Shown here one piece after another: positions 12,809 through 24,805 of a stretch of 64,000 nt of DNA (position 1 is its first letter; each line of letters starts with the position of its first letter). The translations under genes and the position numbers were made by a program. Origin of the DNA: Scytalidium lignicola (lineage: Eukaryota; Ascomycota; Leotiomycetes); contig NCSJ02000169.1 in assembly GCA_002812745.2 (NCBI GenBank), forward strand, positions 1-64,000, written 5' to 3'. The notes under the pieces are model-generated. The model worked only from the letters and a program-made list of their open reading frames with translations. It did no database searches and was not told where the DNA came from.

Positions 12809-14423
12809 GATGGCCAAAGGGAGGTCTAGGAGGGATTCTTGGTATATAAGAAGCTTGCAGCGGATAATAGGATCCCTCCGTCCAGAGTTGGATCGATGGT
12901 ATCCAAGTTGCCAGTCTGGACCAAGAGCAAGACCCCACCAGGGCCGGGTGGTAGAAAAGATATCAGTCTATGCGAGAACCGTTTAAGATCTCGTATCGGC
13001 GGCAAGAAGAGACGGCCGGCTGTCATTTGTTAGAGAATGGAATTCTGAATAAAGTGGCTTATGATTAAACAAGGGACCAGGGGCCTTGCAAAGCAGGAAG
13101 GCACTTGGGTTGTTATCCAAGTACAGTAGAAAACGTCTACAACAGCCACACTGGCCGGAATTTGCCTTGGAGACGCTACCCTTTTTTTTTGTTTATGTGC
13201 TCCAACCTTAGCTCTCTAAACCCCCAAAGCAGATTGGATACAACCGTTCAAGGAGAAACTCCCAAGTCCCAGCGGGAATTAGTTCTCGGGGGAATTTTAA
13301 TCTAGAGAAGTAGTATGACCTGCTAGGATAGGATTGACTACGGGCCGTTGGCCATTAGCAAGTCGAGAAGTGCGAGGTTTGATATGACCTAATCAAGCCT
13401 TCCTTGTCTAAGTTCTCAATATTGAAGAACTCTTTGCTATGTGTGTCATGAGCTCCCCGGAAGATTTCTTGTGGGGTTGAAGAGGAGCTATCCGTATTGG
13501 GAGGGAGGGTTGCCAGGTTTATTTGATATACGTTATGGATCTGAAGGAAGGATTAATGATGCATGTAAGATTGAGGTGAGATGGATATATTCGAGAGCCC
13601 CCAGCCAGCCAGCCAGCCCAGCTGTTGTCTTATTGACTAGTGGAGAAGCTGGCGAGTTCCCAATTGAACATTACCATTACCAGTACGACGTAGCCATTGC
13701 TACGGTATACGCCATAGTTAAGACTAACAACTCATTCACAACCAGGGAGAAGAGTTAGAAAATGCCACTGTCTCTCTCTGCCTTGCAACGTTCGGTGGAA
13801 GCTATCACTTCTCAGTTCGATCAAGGGAGGACGGGAGCTTCTCGAAAATCCTTAACGCCAAGGGATTAGACTTAGGGCGTGCCCCACTGTCGATCGGGGA
13901 ACAAGCCGATTCCAAGGTCCAAAATGCAGGTGGGCGCTTTAAGATGGTGGTGATAGCTTGCGCAGTTATCGTCCATTCTTTCCACGGGCATTATTGGAAA
14001 AGTGACAACCGCTGGTCATCATTATTACAGGGCAACGGAGCCGGGAGGTGGACGGGACCTTAACGTGATAGGAGAAAAGAAGCGATCGTGAGTACAGAAG
14101 CAGCACCCGGAACAAGATTGGCCGCGCTGGACGGCATCTGAAAAGTAAGTTCAAGAACAAGATGGGGGGGAATAATTCGGACGAGGGTGATATGCAGAGA
14201 GTCCACTAGGAGGAAGTTAGTAGTATTAGCTGCTGGCAGTTGTGAACTTGTTCACTTGTGGTGGTGCTGGTGCTGCTTAGTTAGTGAGGTGGAGTCGTAG
14301 TCTATGGCGCCAAGGGCTTTAGACGGAGAAAATGTGCCTGTCTGTGCCACATTGCCCACCCTCACGATGATTCGCACCTTTTTGCTCAACGGCCAAAAGC
14401 CCTGTGATGGAATCTACCGTTTT

Positions 14424-14500
14424 AGCTTTCTTTTCCATCCTCTTATCTCCCACTCTCCCTCGCCATCTCCATCTCTCTCTTCTTATCTCCACTGTCTCTA
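14424..14500 (+). promoter_or_regulatory. Pyrimidine-rich tract, possible core promoter
   Basis: Nearly pure C/T sequence on the + strand, of the type found just before transcription starts in filamentous fungi. No recognisable protein-coding gene follows within 3 kb, so it may serve a non-coding transcript or be chance composition. Confidence 0.25.
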
Positions 14501-15441
14501 ATTCTCCTTTTGATTTCTATTCGCAGCATCGAGAAGAAGAAAAGAAGTGCGTGGGTTCGAAATCTGCACTTTTCCACACAACACCAACACCAACACCACT
14601 CGAACGAAGCCATCCAGTTCATGCACCTGTCCAGCGAGGAAATGGCTCTAGTGCAATAGATGCATTGTGATACAGCAGAAAAGAGGAACGGCTTTGGAGG
14701 AGACCTGCACTTTAGTGGCCAAGGAGCCAGTCAGGATCGCCCACCGCCAGCAGTGGCTGCAGCATCCAGTGGGACGGACCAGCCTCATTTCCTGGGGTCT
14801 TGGATTGCAAAGAGGTTAGCAGGTCTGAGAGGTGCCTGATCGTGGCATCTTAAGATGCGGAATATAGCTTCTTTGCTCCCGGCGAGTTCCTTGAGGGGGG
14901 GAGGAGGCACTGGAGGTACTGTGCAGTAATACCGCGCTCTTAAAGCTGCTACCGTCGAGCTAGTCCAGCCCGAGCTAGGCTGGTCCCAGCCCCCAAATTT
15001 CGGAATATCCGCCAGCGAGGAAGCGCTATCGGTTTGCTGGTTTCTGATGCTTCTCCAAGCATCATTTTATATGTCCAGGGATTTGTTGAGCCCCGAGGGA
15101 ACTTTCTGGAGATTTAAAAGCCGTGGAACCAGGTCTCCTGGTACTCTTGGCAGCCCCGATTGTGTACCTGGCCCGTCCGTGGAGGTGTGAGTGGCAGCCC
15201 AAAGAGGAAGAGCTTGAGTTCTGCGCTGGCCAAAACGGTGATGTTGCAGCGAGAGGCGCTGCTGCATTCCCCATTCGGGCCTGTCGTACACCCAGATTTG
15301 GTGGCCTTGGGGGAGAGAGAGTTTCTGTGGAAGCTTCCGTAAGCCCCCCCAGGGCCCGTAGTTATTCCGTGCTTTCATATCGTACCATTTTCACCATTTT
15401 CCCATCCAGTTTCCGCAACTCGATTGCAGATCTCCTGAAGC

Positions 15442-15460
15442 CACACACACACACACACAC
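15442..15460. repeat. (CA)n microsatellite
   Basis: About nine uninterrupted CA dinucleotides. Simple repeat, likely length-variable between isolates. Confidence 0.8.
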
Positions 15461-15693
15461 GACAACTGGACAACGAACACACCCCAGGCCAATCCGTGCC
15501 GCGATGGGAGAGACGGTGACGCTGCGGCAAGGGGAATCATCTATGCCGTGCCATAGAGTTAATGCTACACAGAGTCATTGAACAATACTGTATTGTACAA
15601 TAATAGCATTTGGGGCCCTGTCTAGCGACGATCAGAGCAAGAGAAAGTCGTGGGGAGTTGTTGCAGCAGCCGCTATTCAGCCAATTGTTGTGC

Positions 15694-15740
15694 ATGCCTC
15701 ATTATGCCTCATACAGTGTGTAATGCCTCATCATGCCTCA
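15694..15740 (+). repeat. Four-copy ATGCCTCA array
   Basis: Four exact copies of ATGCCTCA start at 15694, 15704, 15723 and 15733: two pairs, each with 10-bp spacing, set 19 bp apart (second to third copy). The helical-turn spacing suggests binding sites, but no known factor is claimed. It lies about 2.9 kb upstream of the zinc-cluster factor start. Confidence 0.55.
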
Positions 15741-18185
15741 GGACCTAACACTAAGAATCTCCTTGGATCTCCCCTGGGACCCATATTCTTGCTCCCAGAT
15801 GTAGTGGGTCCCCGCGGCTTACCAACGACCACCTAATTAATTAATTGACGCCTCGTCTTTAGCCGCGTATGTGATGGCCAGGTTGCGGAAATTCGATATA
15901 GCTCGTGATGTTCATATAAAAGAAGGCATCTTCCGGCCCTGCTTCTTTTGGGGGTGTGCTCTTTGCCTTCTCGTACGAAAAGTGCGACAGAGTGCGAGCA
16001 GCATGAGGAATTAGATTATTACCTCATAATCTCTTGCTGTCGGCGCAATACCCTGAACCGGCAAAGCATGCAATGAAGAGAAAGAGGAGAGAGATAGACT
16101 GATCTGACTCGAGTCGGCCTTCGCGGGTGGGTTATATCGCGATGCTATTGCATATATGTGCTAGGGCGGCCCGATAGCATCGATGATGCTCTCTCCTTCG
16201 GCCCTGAACTTGGGACGAAATAGTTCGCCATGCCGAGTTCATCAAAAGGAATGCCTTTTTTTCTTTTCTTCTTCTTGGTAACAGTAGTTCGGTGATTACA
16301 ATTACTACGTCGTACGGGAGAAATACTCTAAATCAAGTTACCATGAAGTCCACCGGAGAATGGATATCCCGGCCTATCAACAACCTCACTTGGAATGCCT
16401 TCCATTAAACAAACAGCAGCAATTGAATATAATATTTTTCTCCTTCCCCTTTTATCTTTTTTCTATTTTTGCAAAGACTGCAAAATAATTACGGGTAATT
16501 ACTGCAGATTTCCGGCGGGATTGCATTACTGCTGACTAGCAGAAAACTTGTACAGCAGTTTACTAAACGGGCACAAGTCTGGCACTTCTTCCTCTTCCTG
16601 GTGGTCATAGCAGCTAAGCTATGATTTGCACCAAAAAACCCCCCCCGTCCAGATCTTCGCACCCTTCATACGGCAAATGCTCCCAAACGCTACGGATACA
16701 TAACAGTCCAGTCCAGTACAGTACAGTACAAGTACTCCGTACTTGGCTAAGAACTAAAAAAAACTGCTAATAAACAACACGCGTATTGGGTGGTTGCAAC
16801 CCAAGTTAGTGCGGAACAGTGGAACACATAGATGCAATTATACTGTAGTAAAGTAGTCAATGCCGCAGAAGCCGCCGCTCTTCTGTTCGTTCGAAAACGA
16901 CAGCTTTTCTCCCCACATCCTACTACGCTGATGAATGGTTGTATGGATGGATGGATGGAGCAGCATTTTTCACACAAATGACTGCATCTTGCTAATTTTG
17001 CGTGCACTAGACGCACTATTGGCGCGGAACTAGGTCCCTTGCAGCGCGGTGCAGGACGCAGCAAAGGCACAGCATCGAATCAATATCATTTGTTCCTCCT
17101 CTTCTTTTGTTTGGCTTACAACTGGTCAGTGGTACGTACTGGCAGTGGTACCTGCAGCATGGGATTGGGGCTGCAAGGGATAGGATATGCCGTGGAGATT
17201 TTTCTGCTCCTTCCAGTCTCAACGGTACGGTAGTACTTTTGATCAGCCCGTACTTTGTGGCGCCGCTGCCGTCATAATGTATAACTACCTGCCTATAAGA
17301 CTGAATCCTAATAAGATTTTGGTCAATGTCGCCGGGAATTCCTATCATGCAGAAGTAAATGTGCTAATTACTTTGTTTTGTTTTGTTTTCTTTTCTTTTT
17401 TTCTTTTGTTTTGCTGTACTCGACAACCCCTACCCCCTTTTCTGCGTTTTTGCGTCTCTCTCCACTCCACTCCGTCAATAGTTGCCAACGGGTTGACATG
17501 GTTTCCCAACACACCNAAAAAAAATGTTATTACAATACAGTACAGTACAGTCACAACAAGCAATTTTCCAAATGTGACGCACAGGGATTTTCAACCGCAC
17601 TCCAGGAAAATTCATACTGTATCAACCCAGAACAGAAAACAAACTATTGGCAATTCCGGCTTTCTCATCTCCCCTCCCGCAAGACTTGCTCATTCCGGGA
17701 AACTCAAACCCGATAAGGCGACGATGACAACACCAAAGATTGGCCACAACCTTAGCTCTCGCAAAAACAAAAACAAAACAAAAAACAAGATCACTTTGTT
17801 TTTCTTCTGACTACAGCAAATTGCTATATGTTGAGACCCTGGTCTTATTATTACTATTATTACTATTGTTCTGACATTATTATATTAACAAGGAGCCGGG
17901 ATAACAGAGATACAGTACCGGTGCCAGTGAGTGTTCATGGCTAACTTACAGGAACCATTGGCACTTGCTTCAATAATCCTGGTCAATACAGTACCAGTAC
18001 AGTGCAAATGACGCCAGTCATCGAGGACTCGCAACGCCACCGTGGCGCCTAAGCTGAATCCAAACTCCCTTGGTGCTGCTGCGCCGTTCCACAACTCCTT
18101 TCCCGCTCGAAACGGCCAGCTTACCCCCTAACACCGTTTCCACATACGGTATCTCCAATATCTTCGGTATGACTAAAAGGGCGTT

Positions 18186-19628
18186 CTATAGCTTGATATA
18201 CACATGGTTCCCGGTTTTCAAAACATTAATCTTATCACCAACCTTCATGATGCTCTTCTGGCTTATAGGAACCATCTGCATGCCTAAGCATCCAATATTA
18301 GGCCCTGCTCCTACATCCACGCTCCTAAAGGATCGAAGAGTTCTATCTGGTTCTGAAGCATGTCTCTCGCCCGTAATTTGGTTGACGTTGGGCATTTTAC
18401 AGCGAGCAGTGCGACAGGACACGTCATACTCATATGCTCCAATCTCGATCCGTTTCCACGTATCTTCCTCGTACGGGTCTGGACCTGAGACTATATCACA
18501 CAGTTAGCCTCGAGGCCGTAAATTTTACTATTACAAAGCAGAGATAGATACGGAAGAAATCATACGTATGATATTCGCCCGAAATCGCTCTGCCGAAAGC
18601 CTCGGTACTCCTTTGGCATTTGACATTTGGCGCTCCACATCTCGAATGCTGGCGAGGCTGATTATATGCAACGGATACTATGACGGTCAGAACAGGGCCA
18701 GAACCAAATTCAGCAGTCTTACAGCATCTTGGAAACCAGTGATGGGCTGATATCCTATCTCTTCTTTCCTCGGAGCACATCGATATACTTCTCGTAAATT
18801 TGCGTCGTCTATCCTAAACAGTCCAAGTTTGTGCTTCATTCCCAGGTACAGACTGAGTTCCTGTGGTATATGCATTCCCATATTTAACGCAGTCATAGTA
18901 TCCTTCCAGATTCTTACTTGCTCATGTGTGTACCCAGCTTTCTGGATCTGGGCTGGATCTGGGCTGAGGGGTATATAAAATTGTTTCTGGGCCGTTGATC
19001 CTATAACTGAAAAGGCCCATGAAACTAGTGTGCCATACCAACCAGGCTGGCGCCACGGGAAGCTCAAAATAATCACTCCATTACTCTGAACTTGCTCAGC
19101 ACAAGGATCGTACGCACTGGATGTTTGATCTGGAACCCATATTTCTGCCTTGACCGTCGCTAGGAGAGCGTATTCTCGCTGGGTTATGAATGCCCATTTT
19201 GATGACGCTTGATCCTCCTCATTGACAGATTCCCTGAGTTGAGCAAAGGTAAACAGACGGTCGTACTCCATACCAATCGGGATGACCATCCCTTGATCCA
19301 GCTCGACACCCTGACAACTCTTCACTGGGTAAATCCATAAACTTTGCACTCTCCACCGTCCACGGGATGCATCTTCAGAGTTTTCCCCATGTCCGGCTGG
19401 AAATTGATTGTCGAATTGATTGGCCAAGTTGCTACCTGCTTTAATCCCTAACTTCTTACATCCTTTCGTATGCTTAGAACGAACTACAGCTTGGTTTCGC
19501 TCATGAATTGCAAGAAGAACAACCGGTGCTGCACAGAGAGCAAGTAGAGTTACCCCATATTTTGCCATTGGGGTTTCCCGAAACCGGAACCAGCTCAACA
19601 GTATCTGGTAATCATTGAAAGTGTACAT
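18186..19628 (-). CDS. MOSC-domain molybdenum-cofactor protein
   Basis: Complement of join 18186-18490, 18566-18677, 18723-19628; 440 residues. Resembles the mitochondrial amidoxime-reducing component (mARC/MOSC) family, which reduces N-hydroxylated substrates with a molybdenum cofactor held by a cysteine. There is a hydrophobic anchor (about 25-42), then the MOSC N-terminal beta-barrel domain (about 92-300: LWIYPVKSCQGVEL, MEYDRLF, WAFITQREYALLA) and the MOSC domain (GFQDAYPLHIISLASIRDVE, then GVPRLSAERFRANII, then SCRTARCKMPNVNQ). Cys365 or Cys370 is the candidate cofactor ligand. Donors GTAAGA and GTATGA and acceptors CATAG and TATAG all fit phase. Anchor plus fold suggests an outer mitochondrial or ER membrane location. 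The native substrate is unknown. Confidence 0.85.
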
Positions 19629-20540
19629 GGTGTAAAAAATACTAGCATAAAAAGTGTGCTGTCTTTCTATTTAACAGTTAGCTGTTAGGAGCAATCATGC
19701 AGTAAAATATGTATTTTTAAGAGATTGCATGAACGACGAGTTGTGCATGAGCAAATTTTTCTAATAAAGGAATGGGAATTGTAGAGAGAAAACACACACA
19801 AACGAAAAGAAAAATAAACAATGTATTTAATAATAAAACCCGTTTTGTCATTTGCAAAAAGAATATGACTAAAGTAATAATTCCAGTCAATAGAAACAAC
19901 ACAAGATNAAAAAACTAGCAAAAACNAAAAAAAGTTCCTTTATTGAGTTGGCGTTTTTATTTTATTTTAAAAACACCACTTTAAAAAAACGATGGGAGAA
20001 ACCAACCGAAAAACGTTGAGAATGGTTTTCTAGTTCTATAAAATGTAACTTGCAACGAACCTTGAACTATTTTCCCCCCGTTTCCCTTTATAATTGTTGA
20101 CTTCAATGATACTAGAGTGAGGATCCGTGGAAATAAATTCGTCCTGTTGCTCCTATGCTGTGCATTGATTGATTCACTTAACGCTTAACGCCGGTTTTGG
20201 CGGCAATAGCTTACACATCAAAAATCTTAGGGAAGAATGACGTTATTCTAAACGGCCTCTACTAATCAGACAAAGCGCCAACTGTCGCAACCACGTCCTA
20301 CGCTTACGAGAATGATAGCAACAATTTAACTGCAATTTTCGTTCATGCTTTAACTAGATCATGTATCATATATTCTCATCAAGCATAAGGACATCCCAAA
20401 CCAAACATCCCAAATAATAATAATACAGACTCCAGATTAGCCGACTCCAAGTCCCTCCCATATAGAATGCTATTCCAACAATTCGTTTGCCATTTGACCC
20501 CACCCTTTGATGAATGCTCCAATAGAAGGATATAATGCCC
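19629..20540. other. Intergenic, MOSC gene to SMC2
   Basis: AT-rich sequence holding the MOSC gene promoter side and the SMC2 3' UTR. N-marked A runs at 19908 and 19926. An AATAAT run occurs near 20410. The minus-strand frames at 19685-19921 are AT-rich chance frames. No gene supported. Confidence 0.55.
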
Positions 20541-23500
20541 TCACTTAAAATCCGCCGCAGTTAATGCCTGGACAACACTGGTTCCCTCACTAAACCGAGT
20601 CCTGAAAATACGGTTTGCATTTTGGAACATGCCATCCTTCAGACTCACCACAATAAACTGGCTTCCCTTGAATCTTGTCTTAATCAGTCGGCCAATGTTT
20701 TGAGTGTGAGAAAGGTCCAGAGCTGCGTCGACTTCATCTAGAATATACATCGGCGCTGGTTTGAATTGAAGAAGAGCCATGATGAGGGATATCGCAATCA
20801 GAGAACTAATCGCCCCGTTAGTAATTGCAATGGATGTTATGGCATTATTTTCTTACCGTTGCCCACCACTCAGCTCGGTCAAGCTTTGCTTCCACACTTT
20901 ACCAAGAGATACCTTGACTTCTAGACCGTCGTTGATGGTTTTGCCTTCAGGAGGATCGAGCTTCGCAAAGCTGCCCGGAAGCAGCTCAGCAAAAATCTGT
21001 CCAAAATCATGATTGACCTTTTGCCACGTCTCCTGCAGTGCCTTTTTCTTGTATTCATCAAGGCTGACGATGGTCTCCTCAATCTTCTTCTTATCTCGAA
21101 TCACTGTCTTCATCATATTCTTTAGCGATACCTCCTTCTTTTCCACACTGTCAATCATGTTCATGACCTTAGGATTAATCTTCTTCCTCATACTCTGGGA
21201 CCTCTCCGTGAGATTTCGTAAGGAGGATTTACACTCGGCAATGTTTTGGCCTTTGAAATCATATGGCGTACCTGCTCGGCCGAAGTTATCTTTCTCATCC
21301 AAAATCCAGTCGTGCTCCTTCTCCATGTGGGCTGCTGTTTGTGCAGCAGCCTGTTGCTCCTTGTTGAACTTCTCAAGTTGATGAGCAAGTTTCTGCATTT
21401 CCAAACCTTCTTCGGTGATGCGAGATGCCTTTGACCTAGATGCCTCTTCTACTGCTCGGAGTTCATCATCGAATCCTGTTAACTTGGCTCGCTCATCATT
21501 AAGATGTGCCTGAGCGATATCAAGAGTGTCCTATAAAATATTGTTAGTATCTACTAGTGCATTCTGGTGTTGCAACACTGACCTTAAGACGAGCCTTCTC
21601 AGATAACAGACCCTTAATCTCCTCTTCCTGAGATTTCATGGTCTGTTCAACTTCTTGAAATTGCTCCTGAGCAGCGGCCAGATCACCACCAACCTGCTCT
21701 AAATCTACTTGCACCCCCTGAAGCTCCTTCTGGAGCACCTTGACGGACGAAGAATTCTTATTAAGTGTTTTTCTTAGAGCATCAAGAGAATTTTGCAGTT
21801 CAACAAGTTTTCCATCCTTGTTTGCATTGAAGTCTTTCATATCCTTCTCAATGCGCTTGATATCCTTGTTTGCCTCTGCTTGTCTTGCTTTGGCATTCTC
21901 AAGGTCGGTTTTAAGCTGTGCGATGGTAGCTTTCGTGTTCTCAACCTCCTGAATTATGGACGAGGAAGAATTGCTTCCTATCTGTTCTTCTCTAAGCTTA
22001 ATCTCGTGAGCTTTGATATCTAGTTGTTGTTTGATCTTCCGCGCTTGATCGAGCTTCTTCTTCTCCCGTGCAATCAGGGCCTGGAGATCTGCTAAAATTC
22101 TCTCTTGCTCCTCTAGCTCCTTGACCAAAGCGTTGAGTTTCTGTAAGGTCACTAAAACGCCGCTTGAGTTAGGCGCACTGCCACCAGAGAGAGTACCGGA
22201 AGGATCATATGAATCTCCTTCTAAAGTTATGCTCTTCATCCGGACTGCAGGGTCAAATGTCACTTTCTTCGCTGTTTCCGCATCTTCGCAAATAAGAGTG
22301 TTTCCAAAGACATATTCCATAGCTGCAGTCACCTCTTCATCATACCCGACTAAGGATAACGCCAGATTTACCTTTCCAGGAGCAATCTTCTGTGCTGCAC
22401 CAATCTTTTGTGCTGACGCTCTGAAAGTAGAAATCTTGTTAAGGGGGATGATGGTCACCCGCTTCCTGAGCTTGCCCTTTTGCAATAGCTGGGTACCAGT
22501 GACTTCTGTGTCGACTACGACATTGTATAATCGGCCACCAGCACAGATTTCGAGCGCAGTTCCGGCATTGGTGTGATTGTCGTCCAAGGTAAAGAGCTGC
22601 GCTACCAAGCCTTTAACCTTAGATCTATCAAATCCTGGTGCTGGATCGGAATAATTAAAGTCAATATTGGCCACCTTTCGTCGAAGTCCATCGCAATCTC
22701 TACGAAGTTCACGGATTCTGTTCTGGAGAGTGGATTCTTGCTTGTACAGCTCATCTTCCTTGCCAGGCTCGAAGCCCAGGTCAGCCAGAGTCTTTTCGAG
22801 TTTACGTGCTTCTCCCCGAAGCCCCTCCAGCTCATTGAACAGACCAGCGTTGGCCTCCTTTGCTTTCTTTGCCCGGGGTTCTACTTCCTTGATTCGTTTC
22901 TCAAGATGAGTTAACTTGAGTTTAGTCTGCTCTTGTTCCGTTGCTGCGGCATTCGCTCTGTTTCGGGCGTCTAAAAGCTGTCCCTGATATCCACTTTCTT
23001 GGCCTTCTTTCGAGGCTACACCAGTCTGTAGCGTTTGTAGCAGTTCTTCCTTGGTCTCAGCTTCTTCGGTCTGTTTCTCTAAATCTTGCTTGGCTTTGTC
23101 ATATTGCTCTTTCATCTTGTCGTAAACTTTCTTTTTTTTGATTTAAAGAGGCTTCCAACTCAGCTACTGTCTTCTTGATCGACAATTTCCGATCCTTTTC
23201 TTCCACCATACTAGTGTTCTTGAGGTCGAGCACTGTGCTTAATCGGACCAGCTCGTTTGAGTGCTGCTTGACTTCTCCCTCAAGAGCTTGCGCTCTACTT
23301 CCTTTTCGCAGCTCTTTATCTCGTTGAGCTTTCACTCGTTCAATATCTTCTTCGAGGTGACCAATTTCACTCTTTAATCGAATTGCAGATTCCTCGAGAT
23401 CCTTCATCCGCTGCTTCTTAGCCTCCAAGTCCGTAGCTGACTGTTGGAGCTTTTCCTGTGTCCGAATATAATCATGAGCTACGACCACCCTCGTAAGCCG

Positions 23501-24462
23501 TTCGAGATCATTTTGTGTCTGTTGGAAGTCCAAGAAAGCCCTCTTCTCCATGCGAAGCTTCTCCAACTTCGGATCAATCTCATCTCTCAGTAGCTCAGTA
23601 ATTTCCTGCACCTTCATTTCCTTCTTCGCCATAGTCTTGAAAGCTTTATCTCTCCGGTCTTCGAACATTCGCGTTCCGGCAGCTTCCTCAATCATTGCTA
23701 ATATTTCCACCGCTTTCATATTCAACACTTTTGTGATTCGTCCTTGCATGATCAGGAAATTTGGGTTGTTGATATTCAGCTGAACGGACTGGAAAAGATT
23801 CTGGACAGTTTGCTGCTGTGCGCGATGGCCATTGATGAGGTATTTGCTAGTTCCTCCAAGGACAATTTGTCGGGTGACACTAATTTGCGCATACTCTTCG
23901 AATCCGATGGGGGATTTCTTCTTGTCACGATTGTCAAAGACGATGGTAACACTGGCCTTCGTTACACCTGCTTGTCCACGCTTGTAGATAAGATCCTATT
24001 AAATGTTAATATGTGCCTCTCAAAGAACAAAGGTAAAAGCAAAATGTTCTATATTCTTTGTGGAGGGAGGGGAAAGGGGGGGGGGAGTTTCTTGTCANTA
24101 CTTGGAGATTTTGCGCGCGGACGGTGGTCATATTCGTAATTCCCAAAACAAAACATATCGAGTCCAGAATATTAGATTTCCCACTTCCATTAAGACCAGT
24201 AATTGAATTAAAACTCTCATCCCTATTCACAAAAAAACATTAGCCCTTTTTCCCCCCCCCAACCCTGACAAAAGGCTGCTCCGCCCTTCCGACTGGTGTT
24301 GTATTTACCATCCAGAAATCACCGTACGCACAGCATACGATTTAAAGCCCTGTAAATAATAGAAGTAGTTAGCAGAAGAACTTTTTAAAATTTAACCTTT
24401 TCTTCCATTTCGCATAAACTGGAAGATTTACTTACGTCTATTATCACTTCTACGACCCTCAT
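20541..24462 (-). CDS. SMC2: Condensin subunit SMC2 (Cut14), frameshifted in this assembly
   Basis: Complement of join 20541-20805, 20857-21530, 21583-23995, 24102-24222, 24309-24349, 24436-24462; about 1179 residues if the frame is corrected. ATPase core of condensin, pairing with SMC4 for chromosome condensation. Walker [10 protein letters not shown] is at 32-40. Two long coiled coils flank the hinge (about 520-680), and the C-terminal head has the LSGGQR signature and Walker [13 protein letters not shown]. One disruption: eight T at 23132-23139 (A on the coding strand). Seven restore the reading LNQKKKVYDK; eight shift the frame to a stop at 23099. The rest of the gene is intact over 1.5 kb beyond, so this is most likely a base-calling error. 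One donor reads GTANTG because of an N at 24098. Length and motifs match the family. Confidence 0.9.
23132..23139 (-). other. Homopolymer frameshift in SMC2
   Basis: Run of eight identical bases where the conserved SMC2 frame needs seven (modulo 3). It breaks the reading frame between two otherwise continuous coiled-coil segments. It resembles the N-marked homopolymers elsewhere in the window, although this one has no N. Confidence 0.85.
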
Positions 24463-24805
24463 GTTGGCGGCTTAGAAGTCGCTGTCGTCGTTGCTGGTTG
24501 AGGGTTATCGTTGTCAAGGAAATTTGTTGATTTCCCTTGCGAAAAGTAAACAGAAACGCGATGATGTTAAGGGGTTTTGGGGTGCGTGGGTGCCAAGGCT
24601 ACAAGGCCTCAAGGCACCCATGCATAATCAGATAAAATCATTTTTGGACCTCGGCCATCCTGAATAGCTCGGGTGAAGAAGGTTCCTGTCTTACAGAGAC
24701 ATATAATGTTGATACATTTCAGATCAGCTTCATTTTTGGATCTCAGCTGGTTCGATTCTAGTTAATTTTTGTCCAGAGTATATAATCTTTTTTGTTTCTA
24801 TCAAC
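24463..24805. promoter_or_regulatory. Divergent promoter, SMC2 and thioesterase
   Basis: 343 bp between two start codons facing apart. It contains an ACGCGA core (near 24556-24561) resembling an MBF/E2F-type cell-cycle site, an 11-bp inverted repeat with one mismatch (24584-24594 and 24613-24623), and TATATAA at 24779-24785 on the thioesterase side. The TATA-like site is only about 20 bp from the ATG at 24806, so its role as a true TATA box is doubtful unless translation starts at the later ATG (24821). Confidence 0.5.
24584..24623. repeat. Inverted repeat (hairpin) in divergent promoter
   Basis: GCGTGGGTGCC and its near-reverse complement GGCACCCATGC are separated by 18 bases. Stem of 11 bp with one mismatch. 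Confidence 0.6.

Larger units (their letters stand above)
12809..18185. other. Gene-poor stretch upstream of the zinc-cluster factor
   Basis: About 5.4 kb with no convincing gene. It contains a pyrimidine-rich stretch (about 14424-14500), an ATGCCTCA array (15694-15740), a (CA)n run (15442-15460), a GACTCGAGTC palindrome (16106-16115), an ATGG repeat (near 16945-16960), CAGTACAGTAC tracts (near 16710-16745 and 17535-17550) and an ATT/ACT triplet run (near 17848-17870). Open frames are short, overlap on both strands and lack motifs. Part is likely a long promoter and leader of the zinc-cluster gene. Part, nearest 18185, is the 3' UTR of the MOSC gene. Confidence 0.5.

Noticed and set aside
15123..15581. 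152-codon plus-strand open frame in the gene-poor stretch
   Set aside because: Contains the (CA)n repeat, has opposing frames of similar size and no protein family resemblance.
18070..18507. 145-codon plus-strand open frame
   Set aside because: Antisense to the well-supported MOSC exon 3; a shadow of that gene.
21544..23749. SMC2 as a pseudogene or as two genes
   Set aside because: Only one disruption, in a homopolymer, with full conservation on both sides, intact introns and intact ATPase motifs; an assembly error is far more likely.
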